Source of the DNA: Bordetella genomosp. 8
Lineage (GTDB): Bacteria; Pseudomonadota; Gammaproteobacteria; Burkholderiales; Burkholderiaceae_B
Direction of reading: 5' to 3'
DNA length: 64,000 bases
Assembly: GCF_002119685.1 (NCBI RefSeq)
Contig: NZ_CP021108.1
Location: 5,332,001-5,396,000 of the forward strand
Shown here: in pieces, positions 1 through 9,501 of the stretch
Numbering within the stretch: the first letter of the stretch is position 1
Layout of the letters: each line of letters opens with the position of its first letter
Position numbers and translations under genes: made by a program
Notes under the pieces: generated by a model
Database searches by the model: none
Told to the model about the DNA's origin: nothing
What the model saw: only the letters and a program-made list of their open reading frames with translations

Positions 1-891
1 CGCACGCGTCCCGTCGCGGCGATGGTCGACTGCGAGATGGTGGTGCCGATGCACACCACGCGCGAACCCGCGCTGGGCTTCGTCAACAAGCTGCGCGCGA
101 TGGAAGGCAAGGACGGCATATTGTCGCTGTCGTTTTCGATGGGCTTCGCCACCGGCGACGTGCCGGAAATGGGCACCAAGGTCCTGGTGTACACCGACGG
201 CGACCAGGCGCGCGCCGACGCGCTGGCGCGCCAGCTGGCCGACGAACTGATCGCCAAGCGCGACCAGCTGCTGGTGAACTACCGCACGGTGGACCAGGCC
301 ATCGACGAAGCGCTGGCCTTCGACGGCGGGCCCGTCGTGCTGGCCGACCGCGCCGACAATCCCGGCAGCGGCGCCCCGGGCGACTCCACCTATGTGCTGG
401 CCCGGCTGCTCGAACGCGGCATCCAGAACGCCGCGCTGGGTCCCTTCTGGGACCCGATGGCGGTGCGCATCGCCTTCGACGCGGGCGAAGGCGCGACGCT
501 GCCCATGCGCCTGGGCGGCAAGATCGGCCCCTTGTCCGGCGCGCCGGTGGATGCCGACTGTACGGTGCTCGCCCTGCGCCGCGACATGGCCATGACCGGC
601 CTGACCGGCAGTCCCACGGCGATGGGCGATTGCGCCCTGGTGCAGGCCGGCGGCGTCCAGATCGTGCTGGTGTCCAACCGCAACCAGGCCATGAACATCG
701 ATCTGTTCACCCAGCTCGGCTGCGATTTGACGGCGCGCAAGATCGTGGTGGTGAAATCCGCGCAGCATTTCTACGCATCGTTCTCCAAGATCGCCAGACA
801 CGTGATCTACGTCGGCGCGCCCGGCGTGGCCACGCCGGACTGGAAGACCCTCTCCTACAAAAAGATCCGCATGCCGAAGTGGCCGCTGTAA
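1..891 (+). CDS. M81 family (MlrC/microcystinase C-like) metallopeptidase, 5' end outside window
   Basis: The open frame already runs at base 1, so the gene starts upstream and about 296 C-terminal codons are visible. The visible part matches the C-terminal half of the M81/MlrC family: a GFATGDVPEMGTKV stretch and an ADRADNPGSGAPGDST stretch, which correspond to the family's DvP and DNPGGG motifs. MlrC acts late in breakdown of the cyclic peptide microcystin; most relatives are uncharacterised peptidases or amidohydrolases of small peptides. The metal-binding N-terminal half cannot be checked. It lies 55 bp upstream of a Dpp/Opp-type ABC operon ending in an amidase, which suggests shared use of a peptide- or amide-like nutrient. 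Confidence 0.8.
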   Translation, partial: RTRPVAAMVDCEMVVPMHTTREPALGFVNKLRAMEGKDGILSLSFSMGFATGDVPEMGTKVLVYTDGDQARADALARQLADELIAKRDQLLVNYRTVDQAIDEALAFDGGPVVLADRADNPGSGAPGDSTYVLARLLERGIQNAALGPFWDPMAVRIAFDAGEGATLPMRLGGKIGPLSGAPVDADCTVLALRRDMAMTGLTGSPTAMGDCALVQAGGVQIVLVSNRNQAMNIDLFTQLGCDLTARKIVVVKSAQHFYASFSKIARHVIYVGAPGVATPDWKTLSYKKIRMPKWPL

Positions 892-946
892 GGCGGACGG
901 CAGTACGCTCGCATTCTTTCCCAGCCATCGCTAACGGAGCTGTTCC

Positions 947-2524
947 ATGAAACGCCGCATCCAAACCGCGCTCGCCGCCATGTCCATGGCGGTCGCCTGC
1001 CTTTCCGCAGCCCCCGCCCATGCGGACGGCAAGACCCTGCGGCTGGTGCCTTATGCCGACCTGAAAGTGCTGGACCCTTTCTTCACGACGGCCTATATCA
1101 CCCGCAATTTCGGTTTCATGGTGTACGACACCCTGTTCGCGCCGGACGCCAAGGGCATTCCGCAGCCCCAGATGGTGGACAGCTACAAGACCTCTTCCGA
1201 TGGCAAGTCCTGGACCTTCACGCTGCGCGACGGCCTCAAGTTCAGCGACGGCAATCCGGTCAAATCGGCCGACGTGGTGGCTTCGCTGCAGCGCTGGGAA
1301 AAGCGCGACAACATCGGCCGCGCCATGGTGGCGGCCGGCGGCAAGTGGGCCGCCGTCGACGACAAGACCTTCACGCTGACGCTCGACCAGCCTTTCGGGC
1401 CGGTCCTCGACGGCCTGGCCAAGGTCGCCAGCTATCCTGCCTTCATCATCCCCGAGCGCCTGGCGAAGATGCCCGACACCGCCCCGCTGAATGAAGTCGT
1501 GGGCTCGGGCCCCTATCTGTTCAAGCGCGACGAGTGGGTGCCCGGCAACAAGCTGGTGTTCGTGCGCAATCCCGCTTACGTGGGCCGCAAGGAAGCGCCG
1601 TCCGGCCTGGCCGGCAACAAGACCTCCCACGTCGATCGCGTGGAATGGGCCATCCTGCCGGATTCCAACAGCTCCATCGCAGCGCTGAAGAACAACGAAG
1701 TCGACATGATCGAGGAAGTGCCGCCCGACTATATCGAGACCCTGCGTAGCGACAGCGACATCCACGTCGGCGTGACCGGCAAGTCGCAGGCCTACATCAT
1801 CATGAACTTCCTGAATCCGCCGTTCGACAAGGTGCAGGCGCGCCAGGCGCTGCGGCATGCCATCGACCAGGAGAAGTTCGTGACCGCGATGGGCTATCCC
1901 GCGGACATGCGCATGGACTACTGCGCGACCTATTTCATCTGCGGCAGCCCCAACGACACCAGCGCCGGCGCCGCGCCCTACCGCAAGGTGGATATGGCGC
2001 TGGCCAAGAAGCTGCTGGCGGAATCCGGCTACAAGGGCGAGAAGATCGCCGTGCTGCTGCCCACCGACGTGGCTTACCTGAACTCCGCCACGCTGGTGGC
2101 GATCCAGGCCATGCAGGACCTGGGCATGAACCTGGACATCCAGTCCATGGACTGGGCCACGGAAACCGCGCGCCGCGCCAGCAAGAATCCGGTGGACAAG
2201 GGCGGCTGGAGCATCTACCTGTCGTCGGCGGCCGACTACAACGTGAACTCGCCGATCAACAACACCTACCTGGGCGCGGCCTGCGGCAACAGCCTGCCCG
2301 GCTGGCCCTGCGACAAGCCGCTGGACGAGCTGCGCGCGCAGTGGATCGCCGCCACCGACCCCGCGCAGCGCAAGCAACTGCTGGACAAGTTCCAGGAGCG
2401 CGCCTACGAGGCCATCCCCTACATCGCCGTCGGCCAGTACAACCGCGTACACGCGGTGCGCAAGTCCGTGCAGCACAGCGACCTGCTGTGGGGCCTGCCC
2501 AATGTGTGGGTGCTGGACAAATAA
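947..2524 (+). CDS. ABC transporter periplasmic substrate-binding protein, family 5 (DppA/OppA type)
   Basis: A 525-residue protein with an N-terminal signal peptide (about residues 1-27, basic start then a hydrophobic run ending near AHADG) and the full length of SBP_bac_5 proteins. The conserved early region (LKFSDGNPVKSADVV) and the SGPYLFKRDEW region are present. It should bind an oligopeptide or another bulky solute in the periplasm and pass it to the permeases encoded immediately downstream. A GGAG-like site precedes the ATG. The ligand is not readable from sequence; neighbouring peptidase and amidase genes suggest a peptide or amide. Confidence 0.9.
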   Translation: MKRRIQTALAAMSMAVACLSAAPAHADGKTLRLVPYADLKVLDPFFTTAYITRNFGFMVYDTLFAPDAKGIPQPQMVDSYKTSSDGKSWTFTLRDGLKFSDGNPVKSADVVASLQRWEKRDNIGRAMVAAGGKWAAVDDKTFTLTLDQPFGPVLDGLAKVASYPAFIIPERLAKMPDTAPLNEVVGSGPYLFKRDEWVPGNKLVFVRNPAYVGRKEAPSGLAGNKTSHVDRVEWAILPDSNSSIAALKNNEVDMIEEVPPDYIETLRSDSDIHVGVTGKSQAYIIMNFLNPPFDKVQARQALRHAIDQEKFVTAMGYPADMRMDYCATYFICGSPNDTSAGAAPYRKVDMALAKKLLAESGYKGEKIAVLLPTDVAYLNSATLVAIQAMQDLGMNLDIQSMDWATETARRASKNPVDKGGWSIYLSSAADYNVNSPINNTYLGAACGNSLPGWPCDKPLDELRAQWIAATDPAQRKQLLDKFQERAYEAIPYIAVGQYNRVHAVRKSVQHSDLLWGLPNVWVLDK

Positions 2525-2525
2525 T

Positions 2526-3461
2526 ATGGCCTATGTGATACGGCGCGTACTCGCCACCCTGCCCGTCATGGCGGTGGTGGCGGTGATCGTCTTCCTGCTC
2601 ATCCACCTGTCGCCCGGCGATCCGGCGGCCCTGATCGCCGGCGACCTGGCGACGGCCGAAGACATCCAGCGCCTGCACGTGGCGCTGGGCCTGGACCAGC
2701 CCCTGTGGCAGCAGTTCTTCCTGTGGGCGGGCAAGTTGCTGCGCGGCGATCTCGGCACGTCGCTGTTCACGCAGGTGCCCGTCACCAGCCTGCTGGCGCA
2801 GCGCCTGGAGCCCACGCTGTCGATCGCGTTGCTGACCATGGGCCTGTCCATCGTCGTCGCCATCCCGCTGGGCGTGTTGGCCGCATACCGCGCCGGCACG
2901 TGGATAGACCGCCTGGTGATGGTCTTCGCGGTGCTGGCTTTTTCCGTGCCGGTCTTCCTGGTCGGCTATCTGCTGATCTACGGCTTCGCCGTGCAGCTGC
3001 ACTGGCTGCCGGTGCAAGGCTACACACGCCTGGCCAGCGGGCCATGGCCATGGCTGCGCAGCCTGATCCTGCCCTGCGTGAACCTGGCCCTGGTGTATAT
3101 CGCGCTGATCACGCGCATGACCCGCGCCACCGTGCTCGAAGTGCTGCATGAAGACTACATCCGCACGGCCCGCGCCAAGGGTCTGGGCGTGCTGCCGGTG
3201 CTGGGCCACGCCCTGCGCAACGCCGCGATTCCCATCGCCACCACGGTGGGCGTGGGCATCGCGCTGTTGATAGGCGGCGTGGTGGTCACCGAAACCGTCT
3301 TCGCGATTCCGGGCATAGGCCGGCTCGTGATCGACTCGGTCCAGCACCACGACTATCCCGTGATCCAGAGCGTGCTGCTGCTGTCGGCCGGCGTCTACGT
3401 ACTGATCAACCTGCTGATCGACCTGAGCTACCGCCTGTTCGATCCACGCATACGCTATTGA
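2526..3461 (+). CDS. ABC transporter permease, DppB/OppB type
   Basis: A 311-residue inner-membrane permease beginning MAYVIRRVLATLPVM, the standard DppB N-terminus, with the early HLSPGDPAALIAG loop. The EAA loop that contacts the ATPase is visible as YIRTARAKGLG, followed by conserved hydrophobic C-terminal segments and a DPRIRY end. Start chosen at 2526, one base after the stop of the binding-protein gene; an upstream in-frame ATG at 2502 lies inside that gene. It should form a heterodimer with the DppC-type permease at 3480. Confidence 0.93.
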   Translation: MAYVIRRVLATLPVMAVVAVIVFLLIHLSPGDPAALIAGDLATAEDIQRLHVALGLDQPLWQQFFLWAGKLLRGDLGTSLFTQVPVTSLLAQRLEPTLSIALLTMGLSIVVAIPLGVLAAYRAGTWIDRLVMVFAVLAFSVPVFLVGYLLIYGFAVQLHWLPVQGYTRLASGPWPWLRSLILPCVNLALVYIALITRMTRATVLEVLHEDYIRTARAKGLGVLPVLGHALRNAAIPIATTVGVGIALLIGGVVVTETVFAIPGIGRLVIDSVQHHDYPVIQSVLLLSAGVYVLINLLIDLSYRLFDPRIRY

Positions 3462-3479
3462 AGCGGCTCCAGGAACACA

Positions 3480-4406
3480 ATGTCCGAAAACACTTCCACG
3501 ACGTCGGCGGTCGATGCGCTGGATCCGCGCCAGCCCGGCCCGCCGCTTGCCGCAGCCGCCGTCGACGCGCCCCCCTCGCTGCGCTGGCGCTGGCTGCGCA
3601 AGCACCCGACGCTGGTCCTGGGTATCGCCTTGCTGATGGCCGTCGCCGCGCTTGCGCTGGCGGCGCCCTGGATCGCCACGCACAATCCCACCGCCATCAA
3701 TCCCCTGCAACGCCTTAAGCCGCCATCGGCGGAGCACTGGTTCGGCACCGATGCGCTGGGCCGCGACGTCTTCAGCCGCGCGGTGTGGGGCGGCCGGGTC
3801 TCGCTCATCGTGGCGATCTCCGTGGCCGCGCTGGCGACGGTGCTGGGCGTGGCGCTGGGACTGATGGCGGGCTTCATGCGCTGGGCCGATTCCATCATCA
3901 TGCGCATCATGGACGGCATGATGGCCATCCCGGACATCCTGCTGGCGATCGCCCTGATGGCGGTCATCCGCGCCAGCCTGTCCACGGTCATCCTGGCCAT
4001 CACCATACCGCAGGTGCCGCGCGTGGTCCGGCTGGTGCGCTCGCTCGCCCTGACGCTGCGCGAGCAGTTGTTCGTCGAAGCCGCGCATGCCATCGGGACG
4101 CGCCTGCCGGTGATCCTGGTGCGCCATGTCCTGCCCAATATCGTGACGCCGCTGGTGGTGCAGGCCACTTTCATCGCCGCCACCGCGGTACTGACCGAAG
4201 CCGTGCTGTCCTTCCTGGGCGTGGGCGTGCCCGCGCAGGTACCCAGCTGGGGCAACATGATGGCCGAAGGCCGCAACTTCGTGGCGGTGGCCTTCACCGT
4301 CATCCTGTACCCGGGCGCGCTGCTGGCCCTGACGGTGCTGGCGATCAACATGGTCGGCGACGGCTTGCGCGACGCGCTCGATCCGCGCCTGGCGAACCAA
4401 CTCTGA
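3480..4406 (+). CDS. ABC transporter permease, DppC/OppC type
   Basis: A 308-residue inner-membrane permease. It has a cytoplasmic N-terminal extension rich in Pro and Ala, a first membrane segment near residues 43-65, and the DppC hallmark HWFGTDALGRDVFSR. The EAA loop is seen as FVEAAHAIGTRLPVIL and the C-terminus ends GDGLRDALDPRLANQL. The gene lies 18 bp after dppB-type and 15 bp before the first ATPase gene, so the five transporter genes form one operon. Confidence 0.93.
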   Translation: MSENTSTTSAVDALDPRQPGPPLAAAAVDAPPSLRWRWLRKHPTLVLGIALLMAVAALALAAPWIATHNPTAINPLQRLKPPSAEHWFGTDALGRDVFSRAVWGGRVSLIVAISVAALATVLGVALGLMAGFMRWADSIIMRIMDGMMAIPDILLAIALMAVIRASLSTVILAITIPQVPRVVRLVRSLALTLREQLFVEAAHAIGTRLPVILVRHVLPNIVTPLVVQATFIAATAVLTEAVLSFLGVGVPAQVPSWGNMMAEGRNFVAVAFTVILYPGALLALTVLAINMVGDGLRDALDPRLANQL

Positions 4407-4421
4407 AGGAATGGCAACGAC

Positions 4422-5441
4422 ATGACTGAACAAACGTCGTCCGCGCCGGTCCTGCTGGACGTGGACAATCTTTCGACCTGGTTCGACACGGTGGCCGGGA
4501 CGGTGAAGTCCGTCAACGGCGTGTCCTATCAGGTGCGCGCCGGCCAGACGCTGGGCGTGGTCGGGGAATCCGGCTGCGGCAAGAGCGTGACCGCGCTTTC
4601 CATCATGCGGCTGCTATCCATGCCGCCCGCGCGTTTCGCCGGCGGCGCGGTGCGCTATCGCGGCACCAATCTGCTGGAGCTGAGCGAAAAGCAGATGCGC
4701 GCCATCCGCGGCAACCGGATTTCCATGATCTTCCAGGAGCCGATGACGTCGTTGAATCCGGTGTTGACGGTGGGGCGGCAGATCGCCGAAACCGTCATGC
4801 TGCACCAGAAGGTGGGCAGGCGCGAAGCGCTGGCGCGCGCCACCGAAATGCTGCGGCTGGTGCAGATCGCCGAGCCGGAACGGCGCGTGAACGAGTATCC
4901 CCACCAGTTGTCCGGCGGGATGCGCCAGCGCGTGATGATCGCGCTGGCCCTGTCCTGCAATCCGGAAGTGCTGATCGCCGACGAGCCCACCACGGCGCTG
5001 GACGTCACCATACAGGCGCAGATCCTGGAGCTGCTGCGCGGCCTGCAGGAAAAACTGGGCATGGGCATCGTCATGATCACCCACGACCTGGGCGTGGTGG
5101 CCGAATGCTGCCACCGGGTGGTGGTCATGTATGCGGGCCGCAAGGTGGAAGAAGCGCCGGTGGCCGAGCTGTTCGACCGTCCGCTGCATCCCTATACGCG
5201 CGCCCTGATGGCCTCCATGCCGTCGATGAACCACGCGGGGCGCCTGACCGAGATTCCCGGCATGGTGCCGCCGCCGACCCAGCTCGGCACGGGTTGCAGC
5301 TTTGCCCCGCGCTGCGCGTACGCCAGCGACCGCTGCCGGCGCGAAACGCCGCCCCTGCGTCCGCTGGGCGGCGATCACGTGGTGGCCTGTTTCCATGCGG
5401 AGCAGGTCGAAGCCACCGTCACGGAAGGAGCGACGGCATGA
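4422..5441 (+). CDS. ABC transporter ATP-binding protein, DppD/OppD type
   Basis: A 339-residue ATPase with Walker A GESGCGKS, signature LSGGMRQR, Walker [13 protein letters not shown] and H-loop MITHDLG. The C-terminal oligopeptide-transporter domain is present with its Cys-rich segment ([17 protein letters not shown]), which in DppD/OppD proteins can bind an iron-sulfur cluster. It energises import through the two permeases as a heterodimer with the DppF-type ATPase, whose ATG overlaps this stop codon. Confidence 0.94.
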   Translation: MTEQTSSAPVLLDVDNLSTWFDTVAGTVKSVNGVSYQVRAGQTLGVVGESGCGKSVTALSIMRLLSMPPARFAGGAVRYRGTNLLELSEKQMRAIRGNRISMIFQEPMTSLNPVLTVGRQIAETVMLHQKVGRREALARATEMLRLVQIAEPERRVNEYPHQLSGGMRQRVMIALALSCNPEVLIADEPTTALDVTIQAQILELLRGLQEKLGMGIVMITHDLGVVAECCHRVVVMYAGRKVEEAPVAELFDRPLHPYTRALMASMPSMNHAGRLTEIPGMVPPPTQLGTGCSFAPRCAYASDRCRRETPPLRPLGGDHVVACFHAEQVEATVTEGATA

Positions 5442-6523
5442 ACAACGCCACGATGACCACGTCGCCGGCGGACGCTCCGCGCGCCGCCGGCACACCGGCT
5501 GGCGCCCCGGCCGCCGCGGTGGCCAACCCGGGCGCGCCGCTGCTGCAGGTGCGCGACCTGGTCAAGCATTACCCCGGCTCGTCCAGTTGGCTGGGCCGCA
5601 AGCGCCCCACCGTGCAGGCGGTCGACGGCGTGTCCTTCGACCTGGCGCGCGGCGAAACCCTGGCGCTGGTGGGCGAGTCCGGCTGCGGCAAGACCACCAC
5701 CGGCAAATCCATCCTGCGGCTGATCGAACCCACCTCCGGTTCCGTCAAGCTGGATGGCGAGGACATCGCCCGGCTGGATATCGCGCACATGCGCGAACGG
5801 CGCCGCGACATGCAGATCATCTTCCAGGACCCCTATGCGTCGCTGAATCCACGCATGAAGGCCGGTGCCATCGTGGCCGAGCCGATGCGCAATTTCAGCG
5901 GCGTGCCGGGCCACGCCGCGCGCGAACGCGAAGAACGGGTGGCATGGCTGTTCTCCAAGGTGGGCCTGCGTCCGGAAGCCATGAAGAAGTTTCCGCACGA
6001 GTTCTCCGGCGGCCAGCGCCAGCGCCTGGGTATCGCCCGGGCCTTGGCGCTGCGCCCCAAGCTGATCGTCTGCGACGAACCGGTGTCGGCGCTGGACGTA
6101 TCGGTGCAGGCGCAGGTCATCAACCTGCTGACCGACCTGCAGGCGGAATTCGGCATCGCCTATCTGTTCGTCGCGCACGATCTCGCAGTGGTCCGGCACA
6201 TCAGCCATCGGGTCGCGGTGATGTACCTGGGCCAGGTCGTCGAACTGGCGGACCGCGACACCTTGTTCGCGCAGCCCCGCCATCCCTATACGGAAATCCT
6301 GCTGTCGGCCGTGCCGGTGCCGAATCCCCATGTCCGCAGCCAGCGCAAGCTGCTGCGCGGCGATCCGCCCAGCCCGGCCAATCCGCCCAGCGGCTGCCGT
6401 TTCCATACCCGCTGTCCGCTGGCGCAGGATATCTGCAAGCGCGAACGACCGGCCCTGACCCCGCGGCCGGTGCCGGACGGCGCGCCCGGGGCGACGCAGC
6501 TGGTGGCCTGCCACTTCCGTTGA
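5438..6523 (+). CDS. ABC transporter ATP-binding protein, DppF/OppF type
   Basis: A 361-residue ATPase. The start at 5438 is fixed by an ATGA overlap with the upstream stop; the frame is open further upstream only as a shadow of the DppD-type gene. It has Walker A GESGCGKT, signature FSGGQRQR, Walker [13 protein letters not shown] and H-loop VAHDLAVV, then the C-terminal [15 protein letters not shown] segment. An unusual Ala/Pro-rich N-terminal extension of about 30 residues precedes the domain. It completes the five-gene importer. Confidence 0.93.
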   Translation: MNNATMTTSPADAPRAAGTPAGAPAAAVANPGAPLLQVRDLVKHYPGSSSWLGRKRPTVQAVDGVSFDLARGETLALVGESGCGKTTTGKSILRLIEPTSGSVKLDGEDIARLDIAHMRERRRDMQIIFQDPYASLNPRMKAGAIVAEPMRNFSGVPGHAAREREERVAWLFSKVGLRPEAMKKFPHEFSGGQRQRLGIARALALRPKLIVCDEPVSALDVSVQAQVINLLTDLQAEFGIAYLFVAHDLAVVRHISHRVAVMYLGQVVELADRDTLFAQPRHPYTEILLSAVPVPNPHVRSQRKLLRGDPPSPANPPSGCRFHTRCPLAQDICKRERPALTPRPVPDGAPGATQLVACHFR

Positions 6524-6525
6524 GC

Positions 6526-8145
6526 GTGGCGCTCGTGAAAGAAATACAGGACCTTGCCGGCCGCGATCTTTGCCAGTTGAGCGCGGCGATGGAGACGGGC
6601 GCCATCACGTCTGCCCAACTGGTCGACGCCTTTCTGGCACGCATCGCCGCGCACGATAAGCAGGGCGCCGGCATCAATGCCATGACGGCGCTGCTGCCGG
6701 ACGCGCACGCCCAGGCAGTGCGGCGGGACCGCGAGCGCGCAAGCGGCCACGCGCGCGGCGTGCTGCATGGCCTGCCCATCGTGGTCAAGGACAATATCGA
6801 CGTGTCGGGACTGCCCACCACGGCAGGCTGCGCGGCGCTGCTCGACCACCGGCCCGCCCGCGACGCGGAAGTCGTGCGCCGCCTGCGCGATGCCGGTGCC
6901 GTGATACTGGGCAAGGCCAATATGTCGGAAATGGCGTGCTCCAACGGGCGCTACGGCTACAGCTCGCTGGCCGGCCTGACCTTGAATCCCCGGAACCTGG
7001 CGCGCAATGCGGCAGGGTCGAGCAGCGGCAGCGCGGCGGCGGTCGCGGCGGGTTTCGCGGCGGCCGCCCTGGGCACGGACAGCTTCGGCTCCGTGCGCGC
7101 GCCCGCCTGTGTGACGGGCCTGGTCGGACTACGGCCGACGCACGGCCTGGTGCCCCTGGACGGCGTGCTGCCGCTGGCCTTGTCTTTCGACACCGTGGGG
7201 CCCATGACCCGTGGCGTGCGGGATGCGGCGATGCTGCTGGACGTCCTGGCGGACGCACGGCCAGGCGTCGACGCTGGCGTCTATGCGGCAGCCCTGCGCG
7301 CCGGCCTCGACGCGGCGCGCGGCGTCCGCATAGGCGTGCTGGCCGACTACCCCGGCCAGGACGACGAGGTGCGCGCCATCCTGCAAGATGCGCAGGCGCT
7401 GCTGCGCGAACTGGGCGCTACGCTGGTGCCGCTCGCGCTGCCCGCACCGCCTTCCGCCACGCCGGACGCGCGCCCCGACGCAGCCCCGCCGGGCGCGGCA
7501 ACCGCACCCGGATCCGCATACCTGCACACCATCTACCCCGGCCTGCTCGCGCCGCTGGCCGACACCGAATGGCCCGCGCAGCTGGATGCCTACCTGGCGG
7601 CCGGCGTCGGCGGCGGGCCGCGCGACATGGCGCAGTTGGTGGCGGCGGCGCAAGCCTGGTCCGCCGCGCATCCCGAGCGCGAGGTCAATCCCCGCACCCT
7701 GGCCGGCATGCGGCGCGCCCTGGAACAGGCGCGCATGCAGACCGCCGCGCAGCGTGCGCGGGCCGAGGACGCGCTGGCTGCCTATCGCGCCGCGATCGTG
7801 CAATGCTTTCATGATGGCGGGCTGGACGCCCTGCTGTTCCCGACCCTGTCCTGCCCAGCCTCGCCGCGCTACGACCGCCAGGATCCGGGCTACACGGTCC
7901 ATCCCGGCAATGCCTACGCCGGCCTGTACGTCGCCAGCGCCGCCGGCCTGCCGGAAATCAGCGTCCCTGCCGGCATGGCCCGCGCCGGCGTGCCCGTGGG
8001 CCTTTCATTCATGGGCGCGCGGCATGGCGAGGCCCGCCTGCTGAGCCTGGCGCACGCCTTCGAGCAGGCGCGCGGTTTCCGGGCGGACGGTCCTAGAGCA
8101 GCTTTCCGGGATTCATCAACTGGTCCGGATCCAATGCCCGCTTGA
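6526..8145 (+). CDS. Amidase signature family hydrolase
   Basis: About 539 residues with the amidase-signature Ser-cisSer-Lys triad: Lys88 (VVKDNID), Ser165 (AGSSSGSA) and Ser189 (DSFGSVRAPA). The last motif differs from the usual DTGGS(I/V)R. The frame is open far upstream over the dppF-type gene, but similarity begins only at VKEIQDLAGRDL. I chose GTG 6526; TTG 6520 and GTG 6535 are alternatives. It directly follows the importer operon, so it probably hydrolyses the imported amide in the cytoplasm. Its last 53 bp overlap the convergent oxidase gene. Confidence 0.85.
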   Translation: MALVKEIQDLAGRDLCQLSAAMETGAITSAQLVDAFLARIAAHDKQGAGINAMTALLPDAHAQAVRRDRERASGHARGVLHGLPIVVKDNIDVSGLPTTAGCAALLDHRPARDAEVVRRLRDAGAVILGKANMSEMACSNGRYGYSSLAGLTLNPRNLARNAAGSSSGSAAAVAAGFAAAALGTDSFGSVRAPACVTGLVGLRPTHGLVPLDGVLPLALSFDTVGPMTRGVRDAAMLLDVLADARPGVDAGVYAAALRAGLDAARGVRIGVLADYPGQDDEVRAILQDAQALLRELGATLVPLALPAPPSATPDARPDAAPPGAATAPGSAYLHTIYPGLLAPLADTEWPAQLDAYLAAGVGGGPRDMAQLVAAAQAWSAAHPEREVNPRTLAGMRRALEQARMQTAAQRARAEDALAAYRAAIVQCFHDGGLDALLFPTLSCPASPRYDRQDPGYTVHPGNAYAGLYVASAAGLPEISVPAGMARAGVPVGLSFMGARHGEARLLSLAHAFEQARGFRADGPRAAFRDSSTGPDPMPA

Positions 8146-9499
8146 TCATCAGCATCAGGTCCATTTCGACCGTCGACTTGTAGCGCCGCAGCTCGTCGCG
8201 CCGCAGTTGTCCGACACCATGCTCGGCGCTGATGCTGCCGCCGCGCTGCACGACCAGATCGTGCACGCAGCGGTTCAGGCCCGCCGTCAGCTGGACATAT
8301 TCCTCGTGCGGCACATCCAACGGCAGCAGCACGTTGTAATGCAGATTTCCATCGCCGACATGTCCGAAGTTCACGATGGGCAAGCCTGGGAACTCGCGCT
8401 CCACCGCGGCGTCGGCCTCCTTGATGAAGGCCGCCAGGCGCGAGATCGGCAAGGCGATATCGTGCTTGACCGCCTTGCCGGCCCGCACCTGCGCTTGCGA
8501 AATGCCTTCGCGCAGGCGCCACATGGCCTTGGCCTGCGACTCGTTGGTGGCAATCGCCGCATCGGCGATCAGGCCTTCTTCGAGCGGCCCCGCCAACGCG
8601 GGTTCCAGCAGTTCCGCCAGGCCTTCGGGCACCGCGTCCGACAGCTCGATCAGGGCATGGTACGCGTGCGCGCCCGCCAGGGGGCAGGCCGCGCCGCTGA
8701 CGTGCCGCGAGACCAGCGTCACGCAGTACGCGGACATCATCTCGAAAGCCGTCAGGCGCTCGCCGCAGCGTGCCTGCAACCGGGTCAACAGCGACACCAC
8801 CGCGTCGGGTGATGGCGCGCCCACCCAGGCCGTCGCGCGTCCCAGCGGGCGCGGATAGAGCTTGAGCACCGCGCCGGTGATGATGCCCAGCGTCCCTTCC
8901 GAGCCGATGAACAGGCCCCGCAGGTCGTAGCCGGTATTGTCCTTGCGCAGCCCGCGCAAGCCGCTCCATACGCGGCCGTCCGGCAGCACCACCTCCAGGC
9001 CCAACGCCAGGTCGCGCGTGTTGCCATAACGCAGGACCGCCGTGCCGCCCGCGTTGGTGGCCAGGTTGCCGCCTATCGTGCAACTGCCCTCCGCGCCCAG
9101 GCTCAGGGGAAAGTGGCGTCCCGCGTCGCGCGCGGCGTCCTGTACGTCGGCCAGGAGCACGCCGGCGTCGACGGTGATCGTGTTGTTGACCGCGTCCACT
9201 TCGCGGATGCGCTTCATGCGGTTCAGGCTGAGGATGACCTGCGCGCCGCTATCGTCCGGCGCCGCGCCCCCGCTCATGCCCGTATTGCCGCCCTGCGGCA
9301 CGACCGGCGTGCCGTTCTGGCGGCACAGGCGCATGACGGCGGCGACCTCGGTCGTGTTGCGCGGCCTGACGACCACCGGCGTGCGGCCGCGCCATTTGCG
9401 CAGCCAGTCTTCCACGTAGGGCGCCTGGGCCGCTTCGTCCAGCACCAGGCCGTCGTCACCCACCACGTGGGCCAGGCGGCGGATCAGTTCGCTGTCCAT
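8093..9499 (-). CDS. FAD-linked oxidase, D-lactate/D-2-hydroxyglutarate dehydrogenase family (GlcD-like)
   Basis: 468 residues. The N-terminal FAD-binding (PCMH) domain has VVPQGGNTGMSGG and LGAEGSCTIGGNLATNAGG. The C-terminal FAD-oxidase domain has NFGHVGDGNLHYN and SAEHGVGQ, typical of flavoproteins oxidising D-2-hydroxy acids. The frame continues open to 10075, but that part is a shadow of the racemase gene; the internal ATG at 9499 (MDSELIRRLAHVVGD) fits the family start. It is cotranscribed after the racemase gene, separated by 2 bp, so it may act on the racemase product. The exact substrate is unknown. Confidence 0.88.
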   Translation of the reverse strand: MDSELIRRLAHVVGDDGLVLDEAAQAPYVEDWLRKWRGRTPVVVRPRNTTEVAAVMRLCRQNGTPVVPQGGNTGMSGGAAPDDSGAQVILSLNRMKRIREVDAVNNTITVDAGVLLADVQDAARDAGRHFPLSLGAEGSCTIGGNLATNAGGTAVLRYGNTRDLALGLEVVLPDGRVWSGLRGLRKDNTGYDLRGLFIGSEGTLGIITGAVLKLYPRPLGRATAWVGAPSPDAVVSLLTRLQARCGERLTAFEMMSAYCVTLVSRHVSGAACPLAGAHAYHALIELSDAVPEGLAELLEPALAGPLEEGLIADAAIATNESQAKAMWRLREGISQAQVRAGKAVKHDIALPISRLAAFIKEADAAVEREFPGLPIVNFGHVGDGNLHYNVLLPLDVPHEEYVQLTAGLNRCVHDLVVQRGGSISAEHGVGQLRRDELRRYKSTVEMDLMLMIKRALDPDQLMNPGKLL

Positions 9500-9501
9500 G
9501 C

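Noticed and set aside
5302..8145. One 947-residue protein fusing an N-terminal region to the amidase
   Set aside because: The part before about 6526 is an out-of-frame reading of the DppF-type ATPase gene; amidase similarity starts only after it.
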